Positions 44,619 through 56,073 of a stretch of 64,000 bases of DNA are shown here, piece after piece (position 1 is the first letter of the stretch; each line of letters starts with the position of its first letter). The stretch lies in contig JASJFT010000028.1 of the NCBI GenBank assembly GCA_030770425.1, positions 248,001 through 312,000 of the forward strand, written 5' to 3'. A model generated the notes under the pieces. The model ran no database searches. It was not told where the DNA came from and saw nothing but the letters and a program-made list of their open reading frames with translations. The translations under genes and the position numbers were made by a program. This DNA comes from Darksidea phi. Its lineage: Eukaryota; Ascomycota; Dothideomycetes; Pleosporales; Lentitheciaceae.

Positions 44619-45027
44619 GGCAAGTATTTCTTGGGGCGGTTGGACGGTTTCTTCATGCTACTCGAGCAGTTTTTCTTGGAATTAGGATACCCTGGATGGC
44701 AGTTGCCAGGGCGACTAGGTAGATATCATTATTCTGAACGAGCTAAGGGAGGCTTTCTTGCCTAAAGTAGTGGTTTTTGTTTGCACAGTGAAGTTGCCTT
44801 GAATGTGGAGTTTTATCAGTTAAACATTGAAGTTCACGGGTGAATCGCTGTCACGTGACTCGCGGGTTGTTCGAACGACTAGCGTAATCACCTTCCAGGG
44901 TTCGCGTCCACAGAGTTGAGCGTTGAGCACAACTACACACATCGCTGCATCCGCCCCCGACGTCCTGCTGCAGGAGAGAAATTGTTGATATTTATTGCAG
45001 AGGTCTACGCGACCGCGATTTTGCGAC
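44619..45027. promoter_or_regulatory. Upstream region of RSC4
   Basis: This 409-base gap holds the kinase 3' flank and the RSC4 promoter. No particular site was recognised. Confidence 0.45.
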
Positions 45028-47900
45028 ATGGAGAGCGCTGCGAAGCGCAAAGCGACGGGTGCTGCTGCGCCGGAAAACGAGGGTCGGCCGTCGAAGCGCC
45101 AGAAACTGCCGGTATGTGCACGCTCTCGTGGTGACTGTGGCATGTAGCATTGTCGGTGGGGGGCTCGGGGAGGATTGAGAGGCTACGGTCGCCATGCGGG
45201 ATGGCTGTGGGCTGTGGACGGGGAGCGCGCGACGACTGACTTGGTTCGACGAGCGAGCGACCTTCAGCCTACTGCCCCTCCACGCCGCCGCAACACCCCG
45301 AGCCCCGCCGATGCGCGCGTATATACACTGCGACGGGAGTATGGAGAGATGGGATGGAATTTGCTGACATGGACTGCGTGTGCAGGGCGACGCAGATGGC
45401 GGTGGAGAGACCGCGGCGACCACGACGGCGATGGGACTGAAATTCGTGGAGAGCTTGAAGCAAGCAAAGGATAAAACGTGAGTACCTGCGCCTGCGCTAT
45501 TGAATGGCATAGTAGCTATGGCCATTGGTACTGATAGACTGCAGCGGCCGCCCGATTGCTGTGCACTTCCTCAAGCTTCCTGACAAGGTATGCTCTCTCG
45601 GGCACTCCCCGCCCTGGCCCCCCGCTAATGAGACGCGCCAGAACGAGTTGCCTGAGTATTATGAGCATATCAAACTGCCCATTGCGATCGACACCATCGA
45701 GGTACGAGCCTGCTCATGCCATATTCGCGATATTATTGCTCCTCATCACATACGAAGAACGACGCATCTCATCCCACACAAACTTTCGCCACCGCAATAC
45801 ACTAGAACATACATGATAGATGTTAAACAAGGGACTGAGTGCTGATAACGATCATAGGACAAGCTCAACCGTGGTGAATATACCAACCTTGCGCAAGTTG
45901 AAGCCGACCAGAAGCGACTCGTCAATAACGCAAAAGCATACAATGACAAGAAGTCCATCATCTACGAGGATGCCGAGCGCCTCCGAAAAACGGCGTCCAA
46001 CTGGATGGTCAAGCATAATCCCGCATATCGAGTCAATGGCTACCAGGCGGTCGCTACGCCAGTGCCCGGCGAGGAGCCAGTCCCATATGGAAAGCCAATC
46101 CCGCGCATTCAGCCTTCAACACCGAGGCCTGCAGCATCTACACCAGATTCGTCCGAGAGACCGCGACGGGCGGCGGCAGCACAATCTGCTACTCCGGCGC
46201 CGTCAAAGCTACGACAGTCAGCCTCGGCGGTCCCAGCGGAAGCAGATGATAGCCCGGACTTCAAAGGGAAGACATTCCAGCAGGCGCAAGATCAGATCAT
46301 CCGAGAACTGATGGATTATGTCGAGCCAGAGTATGTCTATTCGATAGTCTTTATCGCAACCGAAGCTAATCGTTTATAGGAGCGGCCTTCAGATCTTCCT
46401 GCCCTTCCATCAACTGCCTAGTCGCTCGCTAAAGGACTATTATGCGCTCATCAAAGACCCCGTATCACTCACGGCCGTGCAGAAGAAGGTTCGAGGCGTC
46501 GTTGGTCGCAATGCGCCCACCGGCCACACCGAGTTGAAGAGCTGGGACGCGTTCGAAAAGATGACTAGCATGATCTGGAAGAATGCGCGGGAATATAACG
46601 AGGATGGCAGCGATCTCTACAACGTCTCCCTAGAGCTTGAGGTGTGTAACGGCCACTGCTTCCCTCAAGTTCGATGCTTACACAAGTAGGAAATGTTTAC
46701 GCAGCGATTAGCGGAAGCTAAGGCCAACGTGGACGAACCGCCCCAGCCAAAGCTGAAGCTCAACATGTCTGCCGCTGCTCCGTCACCAGCTCCGGCCCCT
46801 AAACAACAGCTGAAGCTTAAGCTACGCCAAAGTCCTGTGTCGGATCCAAATACTCCTCGCGGACGGAGCTCGGCCACACCTGGCGTCATAGTCGACAATG
46901 AGGCCCTGTTGCGGCAACAACGACATGTACTAGAAAGTATGAATAGCTCGCGCTCATCCCGACCCTCGTCCTCCGGGAAAGCACAAACCTCAGCAGCATC
47001 AGCGAATCCGTTTAGTGGCACACGCGGTGCATCAGCAACAATACCTCCCATACCAGCGGTCCAAACGAAACCTGTGGGATCGCCTCCTGCGGTCAACGGC
47101 ATCAAGAATGACGTGCAATCACCAGCGCTGAACGCGGTTAGACCGGCAAGCAACGCATCTGACAATCAAAGCCAACGTCTTAGTGTCCCAGCACACACTC
47201 CGCATCCTGCCATGGCGCCACCGCAACCTGTTTCCCGTCCAGCAAGCGGCAGTCCGCATCCGAGTGGACCGGCCAGCCAGCAGACAGGAACATATACTAA
47301 GGAGTATCACCATCCGCCAAATTACTACGTTCCCCCCGCTACACCACAGTTTGATCACTTCAGAAAGGTGCCATTGAAGAGTGAGTGCGTCGCCATAATC
47401 TGCTAGACGGACAACTAATGCATACAGACATTGATGAGGCCCTCCTACCCAAAATCGCCCTAAACGCCCACCCTGCACTCAATTTATCCAAACCCTGGTC
47501 CATCGATGTTACCGCTAACAAGCTAAAGACCTCTCATAGCGTCACTATGCTTTTGTCGCCGAGCTACTCCTATCTTCAAATTGTGCCCCATGTCCCCATC
47601 GCCCTCACGAGTCGTCTCTACCGCCTCTTTGTCACCGTCAATGGTAGCAAGACCTTCGAGGTGAATCGCATGCCAGTCACCGCTGGTATCAACGGCGCCG
47701 GGACGACGCCGGGCTACGAGGGTGGGAAGAAGAAGGGCGAGCCGGTTTACGAAGCTAAGCTTATGACGGGAGTGAACCGTGTAGAGGTGGAAATTGTGGC
47801 AGAGAGAGATCGTAAGGGGAAGCCCGAGAGTAACTTACCAAAGGAGCAGGTGGATATTGAGAAGTGTACTATCTTCTTGCATCTTCTGAGGCCCTCGTAG
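45028..47900 (+). CDS. RSC4: RSC chromatin-remodelling subunit with tandem bromodomains
   Basis: Rsc4 is a subunit of the RSC chromatin remodeller and binds acetylated histone tails. Eight exons (45028-45111, 45386-45477, 45545-45587, 45642-45701, 45858-46330, 46380-46641, 46690-47380, 47428-47900) give 725 residues with all phases in agreement. The N-terminus has a nuclear signal (RPSKRQK). Bromodomain 1 is at about 58-135 (IAVHFLKLPDKNELPEYYEHIKLPIAIDTIE across three short exons) and bromodomain 2 at about 250-340 (LKDYYALIKDPVSLTAVQKKV..NAREYNEDGSDLYN in part). A low-complexity Pro/Ser-rich linker follows and a conserved C-terminal domain begins near 565 (LPKIALNAHPAL). The first intron is long for this genome (274 nt). 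Confidence 0.9.
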
Positions 47901-48711
47901 AGTGGGGACGCGGAGATTGTGGACGACGAGGCGAGCGCGGGGATCGAGGCGGGCAACGAGGTGAAGGCATTTTTCTCGGGGGAATCAATCACAATTTGAG
48001 AGCTTAGGAAGGAGTGGGGAGACCCTGTGAGGAGGAGACCTACGGAGGAGACCTACGGGGGAGAAGTTGCATTTGTACGACTTGGTATTTGGTGTTTGTA
48101 CGGTATACCTATTGGATGGGAAAGGCTACTGGCGTTCTGAGAGCATGATGATTGGCGGGTTTTTAGTATGATTGTCCTTTCCCTCCTCTCCTTATGTCGC
48201 GCATGACGAGTTTTATAGGGAGCGGGTTGCTTTAGCAGGTAAGGTGCTACAAGCCTTTTGGTAGGCTTCCTACCTTGCGAAGTCGAATTATTTGAATAGC
48301 GAAGTCGCTTTGACAATGGAGTATTTTTGAATGTTGCTGGTGTTGTTGAAGGGAGGTAGGCGTCAGTAGGCACTTCTTACCTTCGATCTCTCTTCTTTTT
48401 TTGTATAATGCATTTTTGAGTTGGCTAGTACGGGTGAGTGGACAGGTCTCTAGCACTTAACGATATCCACTTCTAACCGGCTTCTGGCTACCTGTGCATA
48501 GTATACATGGAGAAAGGGGCACAACATCACCAACTCCCCTCATTGCTATCAGTTTCTACCTAGACCTGTGAACTTAAATACGTTCAGCCGAAGGGTGTAA
48601 GGCCGCCTACTTTATCAGATATCTTGGGTTTTCTTCTCTTCTGTATTACTCATCTCTTCTATGGCAATTAGATTATTAGCGTTTGAGACTTCCATATAAC
48701 TAATATTACCC

Positions 48712-48780
48712 GTGTACAAACTCCTACTGTGTTTCGTGCGGACCTTACAAAACAGACTCCTACTATGAAAATCCAAAAAA
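48712..48780 (-). repeat. Short fragment of the 1.2 kb repeat
   Basis: About 70 bases match the TTGATTTGG end of the element, in the orientation of copy 2: GTGTACAAACTCCTACTGTG, then GACTCCTACTATG and AATCC. It begins where the copies' first 70 bases end and is followed by A-rich DNA. Confidence 0.75.
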
Positions 48781-50108
48781 TAAAATACTAAATTCTATAC
48801 CAATAGCCTTCTATAGTTACCTAATCTAAACCCGGTTAAGAATATATAAAGACTACCTAAATATCGAACATCAAAGCAAGTTCCTTATACCGAGGAGCTA
48901 CGATAGTATATAATACAGAAGATAATAGCGGAGATGATAGAGGAGTAGGAGAAAATTCAGGTTGATAAATATCCATAAGAGAACTTTTCTAGGTAGTAAT
49001 TTAGGCTAGGGGTAGCTATAAAAAATAGTAATAGAAAGTAATGTTGTACATAAAGTATAGAGAAACTGGCATTGCGTGCGCATTTAATGGCATTTGGCAA
49101 AACCCTCGGGCTCGTCTGTTCATGGAAGGGCCTTGCAAGAGATGAAAACCCCTGCAATAAACGATAACGCCATGCTTCTTGGACTCCAAAATCGCCGCGG
49201 ATCTCGCGGCATGAGGGGCTAACTGCCTCGACCGTGATGGTTGGGCTGGCTCGTGGAGGACTAAGCGACCCATAAATTCGGACTCGGGAGCTTTTCTGTA
49301 CCTAAATTTGAGCTGCTGCTTATATGAGGGATGTCTGCTACGATTGGCGGTGTTTCCTTAATGGTGCATGACCTGTATAAGAGCCTTCTGAGAAGTGGAT
49401 TTTCGCATAGATAAATTCGAGTCATTTATACAAAAGCTATCAGAATAGAAGCCAAATCCCTATATTAATACTATAAAAGTAGATTTCCTAGCCCTATTTT
49501 TTTTTCGGAAAAGCTGCATTGCGCACCTATGCTATTGTAGGGGAGTTTTTCTACTCAATGATAAACTGCATACATCTGAAGACCAGCACTGAAATTTCAA
49601 CTGCACATGAAAAGAGTGGAACGCTTGACGTCGGCCCTGCATCCTATTAGCTTGTTGTTACCCAACAGCAAGGGAGTACCGTCGAATTTACAACCGTGGA
49701 ATAGTGCGTAGCCAACACTGGCTTCATCCGACACGAGCCTCAACACGCGACCTAGAGGAAGGGGGTGGGGTGTAGGAGAGGGGAACTGCTGGAACCAAGG
49801 GAAAATAGCTTTTAAAAGAAGTCGAGGTACCTTGAATAGCGAAGACTAATTACTAAGCGGATTCGATTCGATTAATAAGTAGTAGAGATGAACGAACTAT
49901 TCGTATAAGTAGCTTTTATACCTATATTCGATGGTTGTTAAGAAGAGTTATTGTTAAGCTTGGTAGCCGCTAAAGTCATCCACGGTTTATAAGGCTCTTG
50001 AGCCACACACACACAAAAAATAATACTCTCACTACAGAAGCAGTTGACGCGATCGCTCTGCTACAATTGGTACTAGTATAGAAAGCCGGGCGGGACGGAG
50101 CACGTGAG

Positions 50109-50317
50109 TGAGTGAGTGAGTGAGATTGATTTACGTCCTATAGAAATGGCTTTTGCCTTATCTACATGAGCCTCCCGTGGGGCATAAAGGGACGCGCCTA
50201 AGTGCAGCCTGAAGGGCGCAAAAGGCGGATCGTGATTGTAAGATGCCGCTGGGCAGCAATTCGGTCCCCAGTATCCCTCCTTGCAGATACTAAAGGTGTT
50301 TTTGTCAATACTAACTT
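50109..50317 (-). mobile_element. Possible SINE, 209 bp, with 16-bp flanking duplications
   Basis: The identical 16 bases GGACGGAGCACGTGAG flank this stretch at 50093-50108 and 50318-50333. On the minus strand the segment ends in a (CACT)n tail, as many SINEs end in a short tandem repeat. About 50 bases from its minus-strand start lies GGGGACCGAATTGC, loosely like a pol III B box, but no clear A box was found. I cannot compare it with other copies, since no second one is in the window. Confidence 0.45.
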
Positions 50318-50519
50318 GGACGGAGCACGTGAGAATCCGCACTCGGCTACTTTAACGAAAATCTCAAGCTAACGAACGCTACTCAACCTCAACCGCGCGA
50401 GAAGACACCACATCCATCTATAAGCTTTCCGCTCAGATCTGCCACCGCGAGGATCCGGAGAGCACCCACCTGGGAAGAGGTGACTGCGCCAAGCGAGACA
50501 CCTAGCTGGCGAATTCTCT

Positions 50520-50930
50520 TTGAGTATCAGCGATCGCGGTTACAATACCCAGCCCCATATCTTCGAAGATCCAGAAATGTGTCGAATCATGGAGAGCGAC
50601 AAGGGTAAACTCCGGATGCCTGGAGAAGCTCTGCTTGATCGGTCAGCCGGACTGCACACTATGAAACGCACGTGCTGGGATGCTCAACCTGGGTTTTGGG
50701 GCCCTAAGCTCCAAAGCTTCCTTCCTTGTGATGACCTGCGTCGCCAAGCTGACATATCCCTGCATACTTTTCCATGCCCGTATTTACCCACGGGAAAGGA
50801 ACCAATGAACAGGCATCTAGATGTTGGCAACCATTGCCCACGGAGTCTTAAGGCTTATGAAGTTGGTTCGGATGCTATGACTGTTTCCGTCTGGGCCAAC
50901 GAACATATGCCCATGCGTCAATCACCATGA
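50520..50930 (+). CDS. Hypothetical open frame of 136 codons
   Basis: This frame opens with TTG in the listed form; its first ATG is a short way in. Composition is mixed and I recognise no motif. It lies in the gene-poor island next to the possible SINE and may be chance or an old remnant. Confidence 0.15.
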   Translation: MSISDRGYNTQPHIFEDPEMCRIMESDKGKLRMPGEALLDRSAGLHTMKRTCWDAQPGFWGPKLQSFLPCDDLRRQADISLHTFPCPYLPTGKEPMNRHLDVGNHCPRSLKAYEVGSDAMTVSVWANEHMPMRQSP

Positions 50931-52100
50931 TGCTCGACTATACTATAGCCAGGGCCGGTCAATCATTTAGCAGTGATCTCGCCGCGTCTCGTATTCTGGC
51001 ATACTTCGCTCTTACGACTTACAAAGAATACACAGTCGTGCGATGGTTGCTCTGCTTGGCACAGAAACTGTAGAGTCGAATCATTAGGTCAGGAGCTGGC
51101 ATCATTCAATAGAGGCTTGCAGGTGCCAAAGGGTTTAAGGCAATGGACATTGGCCTGAAGCTTGATACTCACTGTACGAAGTGAAACCATCGCCTTATGC
51201 GGAAAATACGCCCCGACAAGTAAATCTCTGCGCACACGCATATATACATACATTGCATGAAGCCAGTAGATGCAGGACGTTCCAACTCCTAAGTACGTCT
51301 TGCGCGAAATAGATACGGGACGAACAGCCGGTGGTGGCAATGGAAATACAAGGGACATCTCACAGGTAGTCGTTGGAGGACCTTGCATTATTTCCACGTC
51401 ACGACTTCTGTCAACGAAACATCCCTACACCAGCCCAGATTCCTATGAAAAGGTGTGGAATATAGACGCTTTCCATGAATACGAAACTTCCTTTAGCGTC
51501 TCGTTCAATCTTGATAACCTTAGGATCAAATCTTGAGCAAGGAGCTCTTCCGGTGACAATGTCGAGAGCTGAAGCTATCATATGGATACCATAGGGTGCT
51601 CTACCGCTCGGCCCCGTCTGAGGTGGAACCGCAACGCATCCTTTTCTTTACTTCGGAGCCACAACCTGAATAAGCATTACATTGACCGTTCCGGAACTCG
51701 AGGCTTAACACTAAGCCACAACCGGTACCCATAGGATGTCTTGACAAGCTGCCCCAATTTGCAGAAGCGAGACGGCACATTTGATCGGCTGAGATCATTT
51801 CACTAAGTTTTCTCCCGTCATGGGTAGGGCATCCCTGATGCAGTTGCGTACTACCTTTACGGCTTCTTATTACTATGTAAATAAGCTTTTCCGAGAGACA
51901 TTGATCTCAACGTCAATCCGACATTGTGTAGTGTACATGATGGTTCGATCGTCGAATGTGAAGTGACTGAAAAGTGTGGTATCAGGTTCTGGATTGAATT
52001 TCGGTATGTGTATACTCCAATCACTTTGATGCTATTAAACACTGCATATGTCAAATGTTAATCACCCACTAATTCATAACATGATATCATGTAACACTGA

Positions 52101-53259
52101 CCCCTCCCCCAGGAGCTTGGGCCACTACCCGGCGTGACGTCACGTTGGCTCCTGGGCTGGCTGTGTTTTTCGTGATTCTAATCACCTCATTGTGTTTTAA
52201 TGTTTCGACATCTTACGCAACAGCACAGGCAGTAACTACACGATAATGATAGCTCCTAATTTACTAATGATACATGCAGATAGTTAAACGCGCCGACAAC
52301 GCCGAACCCCCTACTAACAACGATAGCAAGGTAACCTACGCCAGGCCACTTCTCAGTCCTCTACTCACCGGCAGCCTCCCCAGCCAGCCCCTACGCTATC
52401 GTTCGTATCGTATCTACTATAGACACCAGCTCTATCTTCTACGTCAGGTATTGGTTCCCTCGATAGTCTACTAAGAAGGCCGATTCCTCTCTTCTAAATA
52501 GTCTTCCCTGTATAAGCTTGTCCTCTAGCCTGCGTAGACGGAACTACTACCTCTTAACGAAACGCCTATCCTCGTCATACAGGGCCTCGGACAGGAATAT
52601 ATTATAGGCAACTACTAATAGCTGTACGAGAATCCTGTCGCCGCTCGTTCCCTCGAACATATCCAACGTATAGTTGGTTTTATACTAATAATTATTATAA
52701 TTAAGGAGCCCTGTCGGTAGTACCTCCCGCCTATAGCGCCGGAGACGCTCCGCCGCGATATTCAAAAGGTTTAGAGCGCTGTACTCGAATAGGCTATTAT
52801 ACTCTAGTTCCTCCTACTAAAGGTCCTACTAAAGGACTAGGCGAACGATCGTTGGTAAAGATATATAGTTAGTAGGTGTTGATGTAAGGAAGCTGGCTGA
52901 GGATAAGAGATAGATATAGTAAGGAAGCTAGCTAAGGATAAGAGATGGATATAGTAAGTAGGATACTGGTATTATCGCGGGTAATTTTTATACTATAGAT
53001 AGTAGGTAGTAGTATTAGTACGCTAACTCCTCGCTACCGCTGTTGGTCTCCCAACCAGGCTCTATAGTTCGGCATCACATATCATTTCTTGTCCAGCGCC
53101 TCAATATTCGAAACATCACCTCGTTGGTATTACTATGTACAGCTCTACAGCTCTATTATCGTATATAAGGTGTGGGTATAGCACCTCTACTGTGTACAAA
53201 CTCCTACTGTGTTTTGTGCGGCCTTCTAAAGAGACTCCCACTATGCAAATCCAAATCAA
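52101..53259 (-). mobile_element. 1.2 kb mobile element, copy 2 (inverted), with 15-bp target duplication
   Basis: This copy is inverted relative to 38849-40085 and has the same two ends (here CCCCTCCCCCAGGAG on the left and CAAATCCAAATCAA on the right). It is flanked by ATCATGTAACACTGA at 52086-52100 and 53260-53274, a different sequence and length from the duplication of copy 1, so the two inserted independently. Two 35-base direct subrepeats lie side by side at 52884-52918 and 52919-52953; in copy 1 the same subrepeats are separated by about 50 bases that include an ATG, so copy 2 probably lost that part by recombination. Changes such as TGG to TAG relative to copy 1 point to RIP on the other strand too. 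Confidence 0.85.
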
Positions 53260-53274
53260 ATCATGTAACACTGA

Positions 53275-56073
53275 AAACCTTCGGTGCGCGGAAAACTTGA
53301 TATACGAATTAAGGGGAGGGGGAAAGGTGTTGAAGCGCTGATTCAGTGAGCTGCATGTTTGGACTCCGCAAGAACTGTCTCGATGTTACTTCCCGCTCTA
53401 TTTGGAAGGATAGATATGCCAAGGACTTCCATATCGCATTTTTGCTTCATTATTAGGCCACTATATGCATAGTTCATTCTAATAACTTCTCGTACGCACG
53501 TGGTGAGGTCTTTCGTCTTGTTGTAACATATAGCTCAGCTCATCCTGATAAAGGAAATTACTCGCTGCCATCCAAATCTTCCGCGCATCTAGTTACCGTA
53601 ATCGTAGTCTCACGCAATCAAACATTTACCCATATATGACACTATTGTAGAGTCACTGTCACTATCCTCGAGGACAATTTTGGTATTTAGACGTGTATTC
53701 AAGGTCGAGGTGAGAATACTCCGGCGCGCGACCTCGTAGCTCCAAAATCAGCCAGATGAGTGCTGTTTCCTCCCACCCACTCTCAATTCAGCCTTCCTTT
53801 ATTCTTACTCTATTACAGCATGCATAAAACTTGCAATACATTACTGGTCACAATACTCGGGAAACCGCGATGCTGGGTTCAATCCTCGCCTATGAATATC
53901 CCAGACGTGGCTGCTGCAACAGTGGCGACGTCTGCGACCGCATCCCATATTTTTAGTAATTACTAGTTGGCAGCAGCATACGCGTCGGACAATGAAGTCC
54001 TATAGTGGAGCTGAGCGAAGTCATAATGCTTGATACCGATAAGGAGACCCGAGATTACGTCAGCACATTGTTGCTGCCATATGAAGGCAAACGGGGTGCT
54101 CGTAAGTACAACTTACGGCTTTCGAACACTCAAACCCCCAGAAAAACCCTTTGATAATCGAACCGAAGCTATGGAACCGGCAAAAACCGGCTAGTTTCGT
54201 ACGATGCGTTGACTGGAATACCATGTGGAGCAACTAGGCATGGGGGAAGAGAGGCGTAGGGGCTTGGAAAGGTACAGCGTTAGCGACGATGGTGAAGCTT
54301 TGGGTGTGGATACTTGAGATAATGGCCAGGATACACAGATAGTGGAGTACTAGGGGATAGGAGTTGCAGGGCACAGGATGACATGGAGTGGAAAAGCACC
54401 CAGGAAGGTGCACTGATCCATGCTCGAAGAAGGTCTCCGGAATGCGTGTGGGTACCGCAGATGGGATGGTTCGACACACGCTGAAAGTGTCCTGGGAATG
54501 AGAAAGGAAGGAAGGAGATCGAACGTAAAAGCAGTCTGGAGTCATGGGATTGCGCAAGCGAACACGTTTTAATGTCCTGGGCTTCGTATTCGGCGACCTA
54601 AATGTTCATCCTCTGCCACCGAGTCAAACATATTGGAAGCGGATACGCATGGCAGTCATTCCGGCGAACTATTGCAATGGAGTGAGCATCGCGTTTTCCA
54701 CCACAATAAGGGGAAGCTGGCACTTGGGGTTGACTGGACCATTGCAGCTTATAAGCGCGACACTATCATGTCTGTCTCATCAAACTTGCTCCTTACCAGC
54801 CATTTCATTCAGGTGGAAAGCTTCTACGGCACCAAAACCATCCACGATTACAATCAGCCAACCACCTCGCGACGTCAGCCATTCCGCTATTATACCCTAT
54901 TTCCACTCCAGCTACTACCGTTATCATTCTAGATCCGCTCCCTTTGGTTCCGGATCCTTTGCGCGAGCTAACCGCTCGTCCATCAATCTTTTGCCCCCGC
55001 GAAAGTCATCGGGGAAGGAACTCGTTGGGTAATCACGAGCGGGGACTTCAGATGTCGACGCATATTTTTCTGATTTGGATTGTCAGAATTGGGGTTCGAG
55101 TTGCTCGCAGCGTTTTTACGAGAATACATAATTGGTTCTAGACTTTGATGGGCTGTGATGAACTAGCGATAAGAGATGACGGTTGCTAAGTTGATATGTT
55201 ACGATAAAAGAGGTGGTTGCGGGAAAGATTAGAATGAAGGTGGAGGCTTTATAGAACATTTGGCTATGGATGCTTCACCATCCACTGCTGCTGTCACTAG
55301 CAGCAAACCTTCGTTAGTAGAAGCTCCATCGGATTCCAACCTTTCACTGTCGCTTACTAAACTAGTAGCCTTTCGTGTGACTTATTTACAAAGTTCCGCA
55401 GGCATCAGCACTGTTCTCACATATGACGCCAATTGACTGACGAAAGCCCAAGCCAACACCAAGCACCTACTCGTTTGCCATTGAGTCCACGTATCCAACT
55501 CAATCGTCTAGGTCCTGCTACCCAAGCCCCCTTCAAGGTCCAACATTACATCATCATCATCCCGCTTCTTCCTCTACTTTTGCCCTAGTTATCCCGAACC
55601 ACTTTGAGGCTTCGCCCCTTTACCCTCACTCTGCTAAATTTTGACCATCTTGGCTGCTTTGATTCTGCTGGCCTGTGATGTTCTTCACCAAAAGCGTCGC
55701 CTAGCGTATCCCGGTAGCCCATGCTGTATTTCGAAATCCTGAGCGTAAAAAGGGGTAGACGAGAGGAGTTCCCTTACTTGTCTAATAACCTTTTGATTGA
55801 TGTAGACAGGCGCTGAATTGATGCCACATTAGAAGACGCCCACGCCTAGCCTACTATTTGTACCCTCTTCAATGAAGCCATGGATGCAAGTGAAGATAGA
55901 TGAGTGCAAAATGACAAGTGACGAGCGCCCGTAAAAAAAGAACATGCGGCTGGTCAAGCTATCCCTCCCACATAAGGCCGACATTTCAACTACACGCGTC
56001 ATTTCAATTTCATCACTCAGGTCACAAGATCATGCGAAATCGTGTAATTTTGCCTCTATCAATATCCTGCAAT
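53275..56073. other. Gene-poor island, right part
   Basis: These 2.8 kb between the element and VPS53 contain several frames of 65-160 codons on both strands (for example 54544-55032) without recognisable motifs or consistent splice signals. I call no gene. Confidence 0.45.

Larger units (their letters stand above)
47901..52085. other. Gene-poor, AT-rich island, left part
   Basis: These 4.2 kb contain no gene I can support. They hold a fragment of the 1.2 kb repeat (48712-48780), a possible SINE with 16-bp duplications (50093-50333) and AT-rich, stop-rich DNA that looks like old repeat sequence. The longest ATG frame is 50520-50930 (136 codons), of unknown nature. Confidence 0.5.

Noticed and set aside
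50103..50124. (GTGA)n run as an independent microsatellite or CRISPR-like repeat
   Set aside because: It is better explained as the tail of the 209-bp element between the 16-bp duplications; there are no spacers.
53860..53920. B-box-like GGGTTCAATCC suggesting a tRNA gene
   Set aside because: The flanking bases do not pair into a T stem and no acceptor or anticodon arm can be drawn.
54544..55032. Plus-strand frame of 162 codons in the second gene-poor island
   Set aside because: Overlaps another frame of similar quality and has no recognisable motif or conserved-looking block.
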